Part shown: positions 36,863 through 48,659 of the stretch, piece by piece | How the letters are laid out: the number at the start of each line of letters is the position of its first letter | Numbering within the stretch: position 1 is the first letter of the stretch | From: Labyrinthula sp. Ha | Lineage: Eukaryota; Sar; Bigyra; Labyrinthulida; Labyrinthulaceae | DNA: 64,000 bases | NCBI GenBank assembly: GCA_015227615.1 | Contig: JAALGZ010000023.1 | Span: 372,001-436,000, forward strand | Direction of reading: 5' to 3' | The notes under the pieces: generated by a model | Database searches by the model: none | Seen by the model: only the letters and a program-made list of their open reading frames with translations | Told to the model about the DNA's origin: nothing | Made by a program: the position numbers and the translations under genes

Positions 36863-39151
36863 ATGAAAACACAAAAGCAAGAAGAAACAAGCGGTCTTTT
36901 AACTTCCAAGAATCGAGCTGGTAGCCTTTCTTCTTTCGATAATTCAAGATTAAGCCAAACAGATATAGAAACAGATGTTCTTTCTGATTTTTCTGATCTT
37001 CAAAACATAGATAAGCGAAAGTTATATGAAGGAAAACGCCGTCTTTGTTCTTGTTACAATTTCTTCCGATGTTCTTGTTTGATATTTTTCCTCTTCATAA
37101 GCTTAAATATCATTGGATATTTTGTTGACAAAGAAAAGTTTGAAGAAACATATAAAAAAGTTTATGGATCTTTACCTTTTGCAACAAACTCAGAAGTCAC
37201 AATTTCAACATTTGCAGAGTTGAATGAGTTAAAATTAAAATTAAGAAATTATGGAGAATTTCCAGGATTTTCTGAATTATATAAAATTGATGATGGAAAT
37301 TATCTTTCTCAATTAACCTCCTTATACACAGAAAAACACCAAGAACAGAAAAAGGCAAATGATAACCTTGAAGCAAAACATATTTCTCATCATGAAGAAT
37401 TTAGATGGGATGATATTCATATTTCCGACTGCCAAAGGATAAATGAGAAATATTATCCACAAATACTATCTTTATCTAATAAAAATCAAATGGAATTTTC
37501 TGATTTGCTGATTAGAAATTGGTCAACTATTTCTTTTGAAAAAAAATTTGAAAAAATGACTCCTATTCTAAAAAAAACTTTTTTTGTTGATGAATTTCAA
37601 TTCGACCCTTTAACGGTTAAAAATATGTTACAGTTGTTGAGAGAAGAAATAATAAAATATTATGAAATAGAAAATGAAGAGCAATTTACAAAATTATTTG
37701 ATACTCTTTCACCAAATGTGAATACAGAAGAGTTTCAAAAATATAATTCTAAATTTGGAAAATTGATTCTAAGTAAAATCTTAAATAAGAAGGATTTAGT
37801 TTTTGCTTTTCTTGGTTCCTCTGTTTTTAGTGGACAGGATAATTGTTGGAATTATTCATATCCAAAACAATTTGAAAGAATATTTCAAAAGATATTTTCT
37901 ATTTTTCCTCATACAAATATTATAGCAAGACCAGGTGGTCAAAATGGAGATGGGGCAGCTGTACATCAGCAATTTAAATGTGCTGTAAGTAACTTTGGTG
38001 AGTTCGATGTAATTCAAACTGGTCTTTGGATGATCCCCGTCGATAGTCAAGATCATGCTTCTTTCCTTGAAGAAATGTTTCTTCAAGGAAGATTAGTTCA
38101 TGCCTTGGCAGAAGTCAATTTTTTGACGGAAAGGTATCTTTTTAAGAGTAATTTATGTGTAGATCAAGACCAAAGTGGTATGAAAATGGTGGGATGGAGT
38201 TTCTCGGTGGATGGGCTGATGGATACGATTTAGAAGAACATATTTTTCCTTGGTGGCCAAGGGCAAGAGATGGACAACATTGGGGTCGACAAGGAGATGG
38301 AAGGTGTCATGTTTATAATAGAGAAGGTGCGGATGGAACATATATGCAAAATTGGCACCCAGGAGCACTTGGTTTTCAAATGATGTTAGATAAGATTATT
38401 TATTATTATTCATTTGGAATAGAAGAAGCTATGGATTTAATTATAGAAGAAATGGATGAACAGAAAGAGAAATTTAATATTGAGCAACTTAAGAGAAAAG
38501 TCCATTGGCAAAGAAAAAGAGCTAAAGTTACTTGTGCAAGTGGATTTCAACCGCGTTATACAGATGATGAAAAGTATTTTTATAGTTTTTATTTATCTTT
38601 TAGAAATTTTGGAAGTTGGGTTGAATCTGGTGGATTATTGGAGTCTGAAGATGAATTTAGATTAAGAAAAAAAAGAATTGAAAATCCAAATTGGTTTTTT
38701 CAGAAAATTAAAGGACAATCAAATTTAGGTCAATGTAGAGATCCAAGTTTTCGAGCGAATAATTCAGTGTATAAATCCCGTTCAGAATGTACTTCACACC
38801 CAGATTTAGGTTATGGATGGGTCTCAAATAACGAGAAAATGAGTATTTCTTTTTCTTCAGTTTGAGTTTTTAGTTAAAGACTGGCTTGTTTTGAATTTAC
38901 CGCAAATATCGGCTCGATCTATGTTTTTATGCACAACAACTCATTCAAGAAAAATGTCAATTTTTGATTTGAAATTAAAGTTGAATGGACAAAAAATATC
39001 AATACTTGAACCAAAAGAAAGAGAATCAAAAACAAATCCTTGTGTTGAAGTAAAAGTAAATATGGAACATAAAATAAAATATACTTTACAACTTCAATAT
39101 CCGGAAAAAGAAAAGAAGTTTGAAATTTCGTGGATTTATTTTGAATTGTAA
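36863..39151 (+). CDS. Type II membrane protein with SGNH/GDSL-hydrolase-like domain, three exons
   Basis: Exons 36863-38133, 38163-38820 and 38861-39151 (introns 29 and 40 nt, GT..AG) encode 739 residues. The cytoplasmic N-terminus carries an acidic dileucine sorting motif (E8-TSG-LL13). One membrane helix lies at about 67-88. The lumenal or extracellular part holds an SGNH-like fold: block I FAFLGSSVFSGQDN (around 315-328; Ser319 or Ser320 as nucleophile), a Gly/Asn-rich GGQNGDG (358-364), and a block V-like NWHPGALG after exon 2 begins. Such domains are esterases or lipases acting on esters, often sugar acetyl groups. Similar Gly-Ser-Ser membrane-anchored forms occur in algae and other protists (general knowledge). 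The second intron is the least certain: it restores the frame and sits at an ideal polypyrimidine acceptor, but is longer than the others. If unspliced, the protein ends at 38865. Converges on the RGS gene, 175 bp apart. Confidence 0.78.
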
Positions 39152-39326
39152 AAAAAGTTTAGTCAATTAAATACACCCTAAACTTTTTTTCTACGCACTT
39201 CTTTTACTGACTGTAAACTGTTCCAATTTTATTCACATTTGTCTCTTTTATATAAATATATATTTTTTTATAGTCAAACTTTCCTTACTTCCAAATGACA
39301 CAGAAATACACATTTTATGTTTTTTT

Positions 39327-40019
39327 TTAATTATCTCCAAAAAACCTAGAAAAACTTCCTGTTGGTTCATTACTACTTCCATTTCTACTTCGGAAAAACA
39401 GACGCTTAAATTTAGTAAATCTAGGTCTTCTTTTTAAGCTTCTTAAAGCTAAACTTGTTCCTTCATCAGCTTCAAACATAGATGCTTCTTCAACTTGTTC
39501 AAGTTCAATTTCCCCAGTTTTTATTTGTTGTAAATGATGTTTAAAGGAATCAAAAAAATTATTTTGCATAAGTGAAACAACTTCATCTTTTGCTTCATCA
39601 AAAGTAGTGTGTGTAAATAACTCACAGTTTATTAATTTATTACTTTGTTTTGCTGGTAAGTTAATCCATAATTCACTATTATCTTCAACAAACCAAGAAA
39701 TTATTTTTCTTCCTTTTTCTTCAAGATCTGTTTCAGCAAGATTTTTATACCAGTCTACTGCACGCGCAAAAAGTAAATTTTCCCAAGCAAGATGATCTCT
39801 TAAAAACTGAGCAAACTCGTTTACTAATATCTCGTTTTCAATAATATCTACAACTGATAAAATATTTTCTAAGCTTGGTATTTCTTCTTTGGAAACTCTT
39901 CTAAACTTCGTTGCTTTCTTTGCAAAAGATCCTTCTACATTCAACCCGAACATAGATTCTGTTCCTTCCCCTGAGCCGGAACGTACACTGTCTCTTTTTT
40001 CCCCAGAACTTTTTTCCAT
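39327..40019 (-). CDS. RGS-domain protein (regulator of G-protein signalling)
   Basis: Intronless, 230 residues. Residues about 48-161 form an RGS domain: a leading helix SLENILSVVDIIENEILVNE, then FAQFLRDHLAWENLLFARAV (conserved Glu-Asn of the EN-hhF motif at 80-81), INLPAKQSNKL and TFDEAKDEVVSLMQ...FDSFK. RGS domains speed GTP hydrolysis by heterotrimeric G-alpha subunits, so the organism should have such G-proteins. The N-terminus (1-40) is Ser/Gly-rich and the C-terminus (190-230) strongly basic with phenylalanines, which could bind acidic membrane lipids. No membrane helix or other domain was found. The start is the first in-frame ATG, in an A-rich context. It lies tail to tail with the SGNH-hydrolase gene. 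Upstream, an imperfect palindrome CCGTTTTCTCAACGG near 40.15 kb could be a MYB-like site. Confidence 0.88.
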   Translation of the reverse strand: MEKSSGEKRDSVRSGSGEGTESMFGLNVEGSFAKKATKFRRVSKEEIPSLENILSVVDIIENEILVNEFAQFLRDHLAWENLLFARAVDWYKNLAETDLEEKGRKIISWFVEDNSELWINLPAKQSNKLINCELFTHTTFDEAKDEVVSLMQNNFFDSFKHHLQQIKTGEIELEQVEEASMFEADEGTSLALRSLKRRPRFTKFKRLFFRSRNGSSNEPTGSFSRFFGDN

Positions 40020-43000
40020 TATATTTATTTATTCTAATATTTAAGATTCGTTTTTTTTTGCAGTTCTGTATTTTTTGCTTCTTGTGTGTTTTCTTATTTG
40101 GTTGTCGTTCCAAAAATACAGTTTTGTCTCTGTCTGAAACGGTTTGTATCCGTTGAGAAAACGGCTAAAAATAATGCACACTATCCAGCCATTGAAAACT
40201 CGGAGATGTCTTTGTAAAATCATATCCATAGATTGACTGTAAAATAGAAAATATAGAGTTATTTGACTAATTTTCATGGCAAAACTTAGAAGTAAAGCAG
40301 GGATTAAATCAGGAATTTTTTCTGGTCTGTCGGAATCTCTGCTATCAAATATCTCCAGTTATTGCACGTTGGGGGGTTATCATATTTACTATTATACTGT
40401 AATATTGGCCCAGAAATCATTAAGAAAAGAAAAAATTGTAAAAGACATAAGTTGTCTCTTAATATTTATTAAAAATGAGAATCAAGAGAATTGATTGTTC
40501 GAGAAGTTTGAATATATAATTAATGTTTGAGATTATTGCTTTTCTTAAGTGTGTAGTTTTGTATTCTTGGTACCCTGGGGTTCTCAAATAGTTTTTGCAA
40601 AAAAAAACGAAACTTTAGGTGAGAAACCATTGGAGCCAAGACAATATCTAAATAAACAAAAGAAATATTTAGATCATTTTCAGTACTGATTCCATATATA
40701 ACACTTTTCCTAAGACAGGACTATTGCTTTCCGTCATAAAATACGCCCACTTCAGTAGACAATAAAAAAAGAGGGGTTCTAGTTCTTTATAATATTGAAA
40801 GTATACAGCAAACTAAACACACTATCCCGAATTGGACTTGCTAGCCTTCTTTGTTCTGCAGATCGAAAACCAGAATAAATTTGGCGATTCCAGGCTATTA
40901 TGTTCAATATGGAGAAATGAAAAAAAAATTAACAGTATACCATGAGGTTCGTCAGGTTTTAACTTTTCAAGATTCCAATTTACATAATCTAGATACAGAA
41001 AAGAATATGTATTTCGGAGAATGCTCTCTTCATTATTGATGAATATTAAGGAAATAGCTTCTATCTTCAATGAGATGATTCTTGTTCAGGCTTAATGAAC
41101 AAACCAGGTAACATTAGTGTTATCCTGCTCTTTTTCAAATCAAAAAAATTGAAAATTCAAAGAGAGGAGAGTTACTATAAACACCAGTGACGTGAAAACA
41201 TTTTATGTAATGAGCTTTGGTTCTGGTGATTTAACTGAGCTAAGGCCATTTCTTATTCCCCGTCAATGAAAACTTCAAAATCTATCAATGAGACCAACGA
41301 GCGTCTGTCAAAGATTTAAATCAGCTCGATTCTCTCAAAAAATTGCTTTACAAATCTAGCAACCGGATCAATTAGTTATGATTATATAATCCTTACTCTC
41401 GGTACCTACCTGGGAGGATAAGCTCTCTGTGTAGTTTTGGAGGAGCTCAAGAGCTCTGAAAACGTCGGGAATTTAAGAAAAGCTGGAATGATTACTTGCT
41501 CATTTCATACAGCTAGTGCTAAATCCTTTGTGCATATTTATTTGGTTATCGATTATCGAATTAATTTCAACTGATAGAGTAGACCCAGTCAATAATCTTT
41601 TGGGAAATTAATAACATAATCAATGTTACAATGCCTTCTAAAATAAACAACAGCAAGAGACCAAGGCTAGTAGTAAGCAAATAATTGTCAACAATGAGAC
41701 ACAATAAGTGTGCACAACTTAGAGTTTTGTTCTTTATGATATAATAAGACTTCGTTAAAGTACAAGAGAAGCTCTTCTGGGTTCATTCCTTTGTCTCAAT
41801 TGAGTTATATGTCTTGGATTTACTTGATGGTCGCTGAAGATATTCTGGAAACCATCAGTTTGTATATCTATCCTTCGTGTTGGTAAATCTACTTCACTCT
41901 CGAGTATGCCACTGTTTGATAGCACATTCCAAACAGGCAAACCTTTGCCCTGGAAGCTATATGCAGAGCTACCACAATCCTTCAGATAATGAATCAAATC
42001 TTGAGAATAAACTAGTATTATAAAGGAAACTCCGAGTTAACAGTTCCACCCCGGACATTATTGCAACATTCGGGATAGGTTTAATGAGTCGGTAGGTATT
42101 CGATTAATTCGTGAACACGCAAGGTACAAGAGATTCTGGTTTCGTTCAGCTAGGAGCCTAACAATGATGAAATTCTTGGCAAAAAACTTCGGATGTTTTC
42201 ATATAAACTTCAAATTTAAGTATTGCATGGTATCTTTAGGAAAGGTTCATTTCGGTTTACTGCTTTAATGAAAAGAAACCCCTGTCCAACCAAAAGCAAC
42301 ATGTACAAGGATATATGCGCAAATTAGGTCATATACATGTAGAACATGATGAAAGCAGACACTAAATTAAATTAATTGGGGTTTATTACAAGATATATAA
42401 AGGCACATTCTAGTTATCTCTCCTCAGATATCTGCCAATACAATGGTTAAAATTTGGACGCAAGCTATATCGAGACACGAGAATTAGAAGCTCAAGAGAC
42501 ATATTACCATCATAATGAGTTAAAGATATTTATAAGCTCCCGTGTCCCGAAGCTTGTCTCGAATGATTCTCGAATTACGTCACATTTACATCGACGAACT
42601 ATGTGCCCAGAAGCTTTCGTCATGAATATTGTCCCAGAAGTTTCTATTGTATGCTTGCTTCGATTATCCATCGAAAAGGTTATAATGTTACTTTAACAGT
42701 AAGATTACTCTCCAGACGTTTCCTATATGGCATAACATAAGTATCACTTATAATAACGATATATTTTGTTATCTATTCTTCCAAGATCAAAGTAATTTAA
42801 TTGTACTACACGTCTTAGTACAAATTTAGGCTATATATCGAGCAAAATATTACATGAGAAATATGTGTAGTAGGTTTATACAGAATCAGATTTCACCTTA
42901 AGGTTTAGCTCTCACTGAGGCATTTGCCCATACTTAGAAAGAGGAACCTATGTATTTTTAAATGAATTATTTAAAATCTACTAAGGTTATATAATTGAGT

Positions 43001-45200
43001 AACTCATGATTAAACATAGCAACATTGTATATTCCCAAAAAATAGCGAGCTTGATGCCATTACCAAAGTTCCTTAGGTTTTTTACATTTGAGTCCTTGCC
43101 ACATTATAATAAGGAGGACCTTTTGGGTCATATGCCCTATCTTAACATCCAAATTAGTATTTTTTAGAAATTTCTAGCCCCGACGTCCAGTTCTTGAGAA
43201 CTGCAAGGTAGAACAAGCCAAAGGGAAAACACGAGAGTTAGTAATGGCGTGTTACAATCTTTAGAGATCTGAAGTTGGATTTCGCTCTAATTACTTTACA
43301 TTCCTATTATTTTCTCCTTTATTTATTTTGTTGCTCCAACAGCTCCTTATGAACTGCCTTTATGTATCTTTGGAAGAATAGCAGCCGTGGCTCAAGGGTC
43401 GTGCCAATAACGTTATCGCCATTAACGGTACAAGTGCTTCAGGTTTTTCTAACATGGAATTGTTGAATCCCTATGATTTTTTACTAACGTTAGAATAGTG
43501 CCAGCAGCGATATCTAGTTGAATAAATTGTTCAAATAAATAGTGTGTGTCATATTAGAGCCACTGTGTTAATAGCATATTGCTTGTGGATGTTAAAATAT
43601 TGGCGTTTTTTAAAGAGTCAAAGATTTTTATAATACTTCTAAACTTGAATCTGGTCCATAGCACGTGGAACATTTCTGTTATAGCTTTTCCCATCAGAAT
43701 TGGAACAACATTCTAGTAATGTCTGTGACTTGGCTCTGTAGAAGAAACGGTTTTCTAAAACTCAAGAAACGTTACTTTAATTACGAAAGTTACTTCGGCA
43801 GAAAGACTTGAATTAAGTACCAGGCTCCGGTATTACTCTTCAGTGGTTGTAATGGTGCCAAAGCTCTATTATTGTATTCTACAAATATATTAAATAGTCT
43901 GGGTAGTCAAAACCAATTAGACTGATGTAAAGGGTACAGAGGACACATCTTGTCTAAAATTTATATCAATGTATGGTTAAATGAGAACAACCCTATAAAC
44001 TCTTTAAGAGATTGAGACAAAAGAGTTTTCTAGTGTTTCTTTGCTAAATCTTATAGTCGCTGCTGCACGTTATTTATAATCATTTCAGGAACCCCAATTA
44101 CCACAGCATTATCTGCTATCTGTAGATTAACCCATGAAACAGTACAGTTAGTACTTATGATAAGAGAATTAATAAAGCTAAATGATGACCTAGATACTAT
44201 CAAAAAATGAATTCATTAAGAATCACACCTAGATTCGTGGGATGTAAATATTAACCGAAAAGTTGTATTCTTTCATGTATTGCTTTCAGAAGTGTTAACT
44301 CTATTGTACTTTGTTTTGTTGAGTCACTTACGATCTTCGTTGAACATTAGTTTGGCTGCAGCAAAATTATCTAGTCTCATCTTTCCAAGAAATACACGAT
44401 TGTCAAAAACCCGGTTACCTAAAGTTCACAAATTCGCATTTACTCACCCAAGTATAACCTATCCATTGTCACGCAAGAGAATAATGAAGAAATAACTTTT
44501 TTGGTAAGAAAAGTTTTTGTGTACATGCAAACCATGGTTCCTATTTGTGCCTTAATGTTACTAAACTTGAAAAGAAGTTATAAGTCACACAGTGTATAAT
44601 CTGCTTTGTTACAGCAGAGTAGGCTTTCATTAGGAGGATCTTATAAAATTTTACAACTAGACTTGTTTTCCTTTCCGTCATGACCGTGAAGAATTCAAAC
44701 CGCAATATTTAACTTTCGCCACCCTGATTTGAACAGGTGCCGTGCTTTTCAGTCTGTTCAGAAAATGTATTTCTAACTGAAGAATAGAAAGTATTGTGTT
44801 TCTACAAGAATAAAAATATGTATAATTAAGAGAAAAAAGTCAAGGACTTAACACCCCTCCCACAATAACACCATCTAACTAATGTTCTTTCTTAACTGCG
44901 CTGCATCTGGAAATGAAAATGGAGTTTGATACTATACGTGTTACCTCAAGGGTTTTCAGAAGGCCTGGGCGCTAATTATTCTTTTATACTCCTTTTTGGA
45001 AGAGAACATGAACCCAGTGAAGGTTCTCGCGCACTTAAGTGGTATGTTTGTCCTCTTACCAGTGATGCAGGTAAATCCTGAATGGAAAACCCCAGAGTTT
45101 TGTTGAGACAGTGTGTTCTTGCTCGTTGCAAAGGACAAAAGTCTTTTTCTTATAGGCTTCTTTCATGAAGTTTTGGATTTGAGTTTAAGCTTTCGATAAT
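40020..45200. other. Intergenic, no gene supported
   Basis: Apart from dispersed repeat B copy 2 this 5-kb stretch has no recognisable feature. Open frames at 40276-40494, 41755-41997 and 42454-42696 use a fuller amino-acid mix than random AT-rich DNA, but have no partner exons, motifs or family resemblance, so I do not call them genes. Confidence 0.4.
41529..41680 (+). repeat. Dispersed repeat B, copy 2
   Basis: Matches 22588-22735 in order and orientation: GGTTATCGATTATCG, then CAACTGATAGA, CATAATCAA and CAAGGCTAG. The copies are diverged and non-coding. Confidence 0.5.
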
Positions 45201-45261
45201 CATATTACTGTTATCATAAGGTGCTTTCGATACCGATTACAAGACCACTGTCAGTTCTTCC

Positions 45262-45301
45262 CGCCCCTAAGCGGAAATAATTTTATTTCCGGTTGTGGGC
45301 G
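45262..45301. other. Stable GC-capped hairpin
   Basis: CGCCC (45262-45266) pairs with GGGCG (45297-45301). CGGAAATAA (45272-45280) pairs with TTATTTCCG (45283-45291), and two A-T pairs and a wobble bridge the two blocks. The result is a near-continuous stem of about 18 pairs with a very short loop. It has no following T-run and no adjacent gene. It could be a transposon end, a structured RNA or a small palindromic insertion. Confidence 0.45.
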
Positions 45302-45463
45302 ATATACGTATACTAGAAAACCTAGGAGACGCCCGGAGATGTACAACACACTAATTTGCGACTATCTAAGATTTTCGTTACAACAACTGTTATAAACAAT
45401 ACATCGGCTTTTTGGGCATATCATCCAGTTTTCTGTCCCTTTGATCAACAGGGGTGGGGTTCG

Positions 45464-45759
45464 CTATGAGAAAGTACTCAACAGAAAATTGCATTGCACC
45501 TCTGTTAAAAAGCTCGCGGCTGTCATTGTTAGAGGAAGCTTACAATTTATCATGTAATCCAATGAAGGGAGCATTAAGGCGAACCATGATATATAGGATA
45601 TGCACCAGCTTAGTCCAGTACATTGGGAGATTTTGGAAACAATACAATTTATCTTCATATTTGAGTTCAGAAATGAAACGAGCTCAGCAAAAATTCAGAA
45701 AATTTTGTTATACTATTGGAAATTTATTCTTACAAATATTTGAAAATCGATTTTTGTAA
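45464..45759 (+). other. Open frame of unknown status
   Basis: An ATG-started frame of 97 codons (from MRKYSTENCIAPLLKSSRLS) with a mixed amino-acid content, many Arg/Lys and ending TAA. It is less AT-biased than its surroundings. No domain, intron signals or partner exons are visible, and it lies just outside repeat A copy 2. It could be a small gene or part of an old transposon. Confidence 0.22.
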
Positions 45760-45929
45760 CACAAGAGCTACTTCTTTTTGTAAGGATTTAAAATGTACAC
45801 TTTTTGCTCCGAATTGTGTTGTAAAAGCAACTACAAAATAATCTTTTTCTTAAGCTAGAAATATACACAACTTTCCTAACTAAGAAGATTATTATTCTTG
45901 CAAGCTCATTTTGCTTTTAATTATTCTTC

Positions 45930-47760
45930 ACGGGTAAGATAATGAAACATATATTTTATTATAGGGGTTTGCAATAATATGACGAAGGCTTGTAAAATTA
46001 AAATGATATAACGACGAATCTTTTACTTTCTCTATTTTAAATTACCAAAAAAATCTCCTAGATAAGGTCATTGTTCAATTTGGTAGTACATGATTAATTA
46101 GAAGCTTTGTCTTGTCTATTTTAAAATTTTGTTTGAAACCAAATTAAAATAGGCAGTTATCTGTTGCTGTGGTTAATTACAAACTTCCATGAGTTATCTG
46201 GAAGAAAATGGAGAAATATGCACAAGCCATACACTAAGCTCCAAATGATTTCTCAGAGTTTTACATTACTTGGTATCACCCATTCAGGAATATTTGACAT
46301 TTAAGTGTATCCTTGTTTACAGGTTCTTAGATTTTAGAACTAGGATACATTGCTAGGAAGTCTTTACATAATACTTCAATTATAAAAAGAAGCTTTTGCT
46401 AGGCCTAAATTCACTCCTTTTTTTACTGATGAAGTTTGTTTGGGCTCTCGAAGAGTATTTCTCGAGGTATTACGCGGATTGAAGTTTATGAAAACAACAT
46501 TTCAGCCCAATATCGACTTTTCTTTAAAAAAATATAAAAAATATCCTAAGAAACGGAATTAAAGGTTACATGTTATATTTTCTAGTTGCTTGAGGGCTAC
46601 CTAGTATAAAAATTTAGGGGATCATAGCAAAACCGAGTGATTTCGTATTTTCAGATGTGCAGATTTTCAACATTTGACTTTTCTGAGTGAAGTTTAGCTC
46701 AGTTACAGTTAACTAGAGAAGAAACAACCTGAGAAATAATTTGAAAAGTTAGGTATAGTCAGTCCTTAAGGTCTGAAAAGAGTCAGATCATCTATAGAGT
46801 TATTCTTTGTGATGTTACGTTTGAATGTATGTTTTTTTGGAGATCTGTAAACTTACTGAAAAGGACCCTTAAAATTAACCTTTTTTCGGGTTTAAAGTAC
46901 TATCCTTACCAAAAAACATCACAAATTACATGGTTGAAAAGTTTTTTTCAATGTGAATCACTTTATGGGTGATAATATTGTATTTGAGGAAAATTTCGTC
47001 ACAAAAAGTAAGAAATACTATATGCTTTATTCTCAGTAATCGTGTTTTTTTCATACTTTATATTATTTTAATCCTCTAAATTCTTATGTGGGAAAGTACT
47101 AGGTTCAGTTTTCAATATGTTTCGAGCTTTGTAGACGAGTTGAAGATGTATTGTTGGTTATATGGCCATTATACTGCATTTTTGAAAAAATTGTTGATAG
47201 CGTTTTCACAACCCGTAATAACAAAGACCATGAAATACTATTAATTACTATTTGGATTAAATTATATATAATGCTTAATTTTGAAAGTTTACAGAGGTAG
47301 CTTCACCTTTTTCTTCATTGTTTTCTGATCGATATAAAATGGATGTGCCATATTCTGGTGGTATATTGCGTTCTACATGTATTTATTCTTTTATATCCTA
47401 TATTTTCTTATATGGTTACAAAAGTATTTTAAAGAAACTTTCAAAACTATGTCTTGTATTTTATAACTCGAGAAATTCATGGAGAAATGATCTTTGCAAT
47501 TATTTAGAAATTGTTCTAAAACACAGGATGATGTGAAAAGAACAGAATAGAAAAGTATCTTTCAGTCCTCAAATACAAAAAAAAATAAAGGCCATTGGTT
47601 AGAAAAAATTTTAAAATCAGTTTTATAAGTTACAATAGTGCTCTACATAAAAATTAAGCGAGATATAAGAGAAGCAAAAATATGACTTGAAATTGACCAA
47701 TATTCTAGAAATATAGAAATACGTAGTTTAACCCTAGTATTTCCCAGTAAAAGAAAATAT
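45930..47760 (+). repeat. Dispersed repeat family A, copy 2
   Basis: Best-preserved full copy in the window. It aligns with the reverse complement of 1-1150 and with 53340-54990. Core words shared in all three copies lie at 46640-47000. Homology with copy 3 continues past 47.3 kb (TTTACAGAG, TTTTCT..AT.GATAAAAT) to about 47.75 kb. No conserved reading frame is seen, and terminal repeats were not identified. Confidence 0.7.
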
Positions 47761-48420
47761 AAAAGCTATAATATTTCAAGAAGTAATATTTAAAGTATAT
47801 TAAAATTTTATTTGGCTTAAAAGGAAGAAGTATTAACTGAGAAAAATGGCTTTTACTGAGGAAAACCTTCCTATGCTAAATTTGGCTTTGACATTCGGAT
47901 ATTAAAACGTACACAACTCGTGGATAACTTCTGAAAAAACTCAACTAAATCATTTGAGTGCATATGAAATAAAAAAAATGTTTCCAATGATGTGTCATGG
48001 GTTTTCTAAAAACGGGTTTTAGCAAAGACACAATCATTTCTATTTGAAGACTATGCAAAATTTTTGCTATGGTCAATGTATTACCTCTATTTTCTCTATT
48101 GTATTTTCTCTCAGAGAATAGAATTAGTTTTTTAAAATTGCTTAGAAAAAGTATTTATAATAATTCTATACTGTTTAGGAGTTTATTTAGAGATTGTATT
48201 TAGATAACTTCAAAGGTAAGGTTAGTAGTCATAAGAAGATTTTTCATATAAAATAATTTTGAAATGATGTTGATTTTATGTTGCATCTACTTCTAAGTCA
48301 GCCTTTTCTTCAATTTTGTTTCTTTACAAAAAGAATATAGATATAATATATTATAGAGATATTATTTTGGACAGAATATTAAATTGTGAAAAATTTTTGG
48401 GAACAATAAAAGCTATTTTT

Positions 48421-48552
48421 CTTATCGTGCTTATCGTGGTTAACGGAAATTTCTGTTAATTTCTGATCCGTTAAAGGTTCCTTACCGTTAATAATGGTAA
48501 AGAAAAAATTGGCCATTTTGTTTTCCGATAGTTAACGTTAATCACGATAAAG
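48421..48552. mobile_element. MITE-like element with imperfect terminal inverted repeats
   Basis: The left end CTTATCGTGGTTAACG (48430-48445) is mirrored by CGTTAATCACGATAAAG at 48536-48552. The interior of about 90 bp is rich in CCGTTAA/TTAACGG words, as in the palindrome at 2.65-2.8 kb. CTTATCGTG is duplicated in tandem at the left edge. Size, ends and lack of coding fit a miniature inverted-repeat transposable element, perhaps of hAT type. It ends about 108 bp before the ROCO pseudogene start. Confidence 0.5.
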
Positions 48553-48659
48553 GATTTTAAATAAAGCCAGTTCATTTTTTTCAATGAATATTTTTACACA
48601 AAAAATATTTTGGGCAATTAATTTATGTACTAAAATAACAAAAACAAAACAAAAAAAAA

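Noticed and set aside
38134-38233. Frameshift in the SGNH-hydrolase gene
   Set aside because: A 29-nt GT..AG intron at 38134-38162 restores the frame exactly and fits the intron size of the other genes.
41755-41997. Minus-strand open frame of 80 codons
   Set aside because: Balanced amino-acid use but no start context, domain or neighbouring exons.
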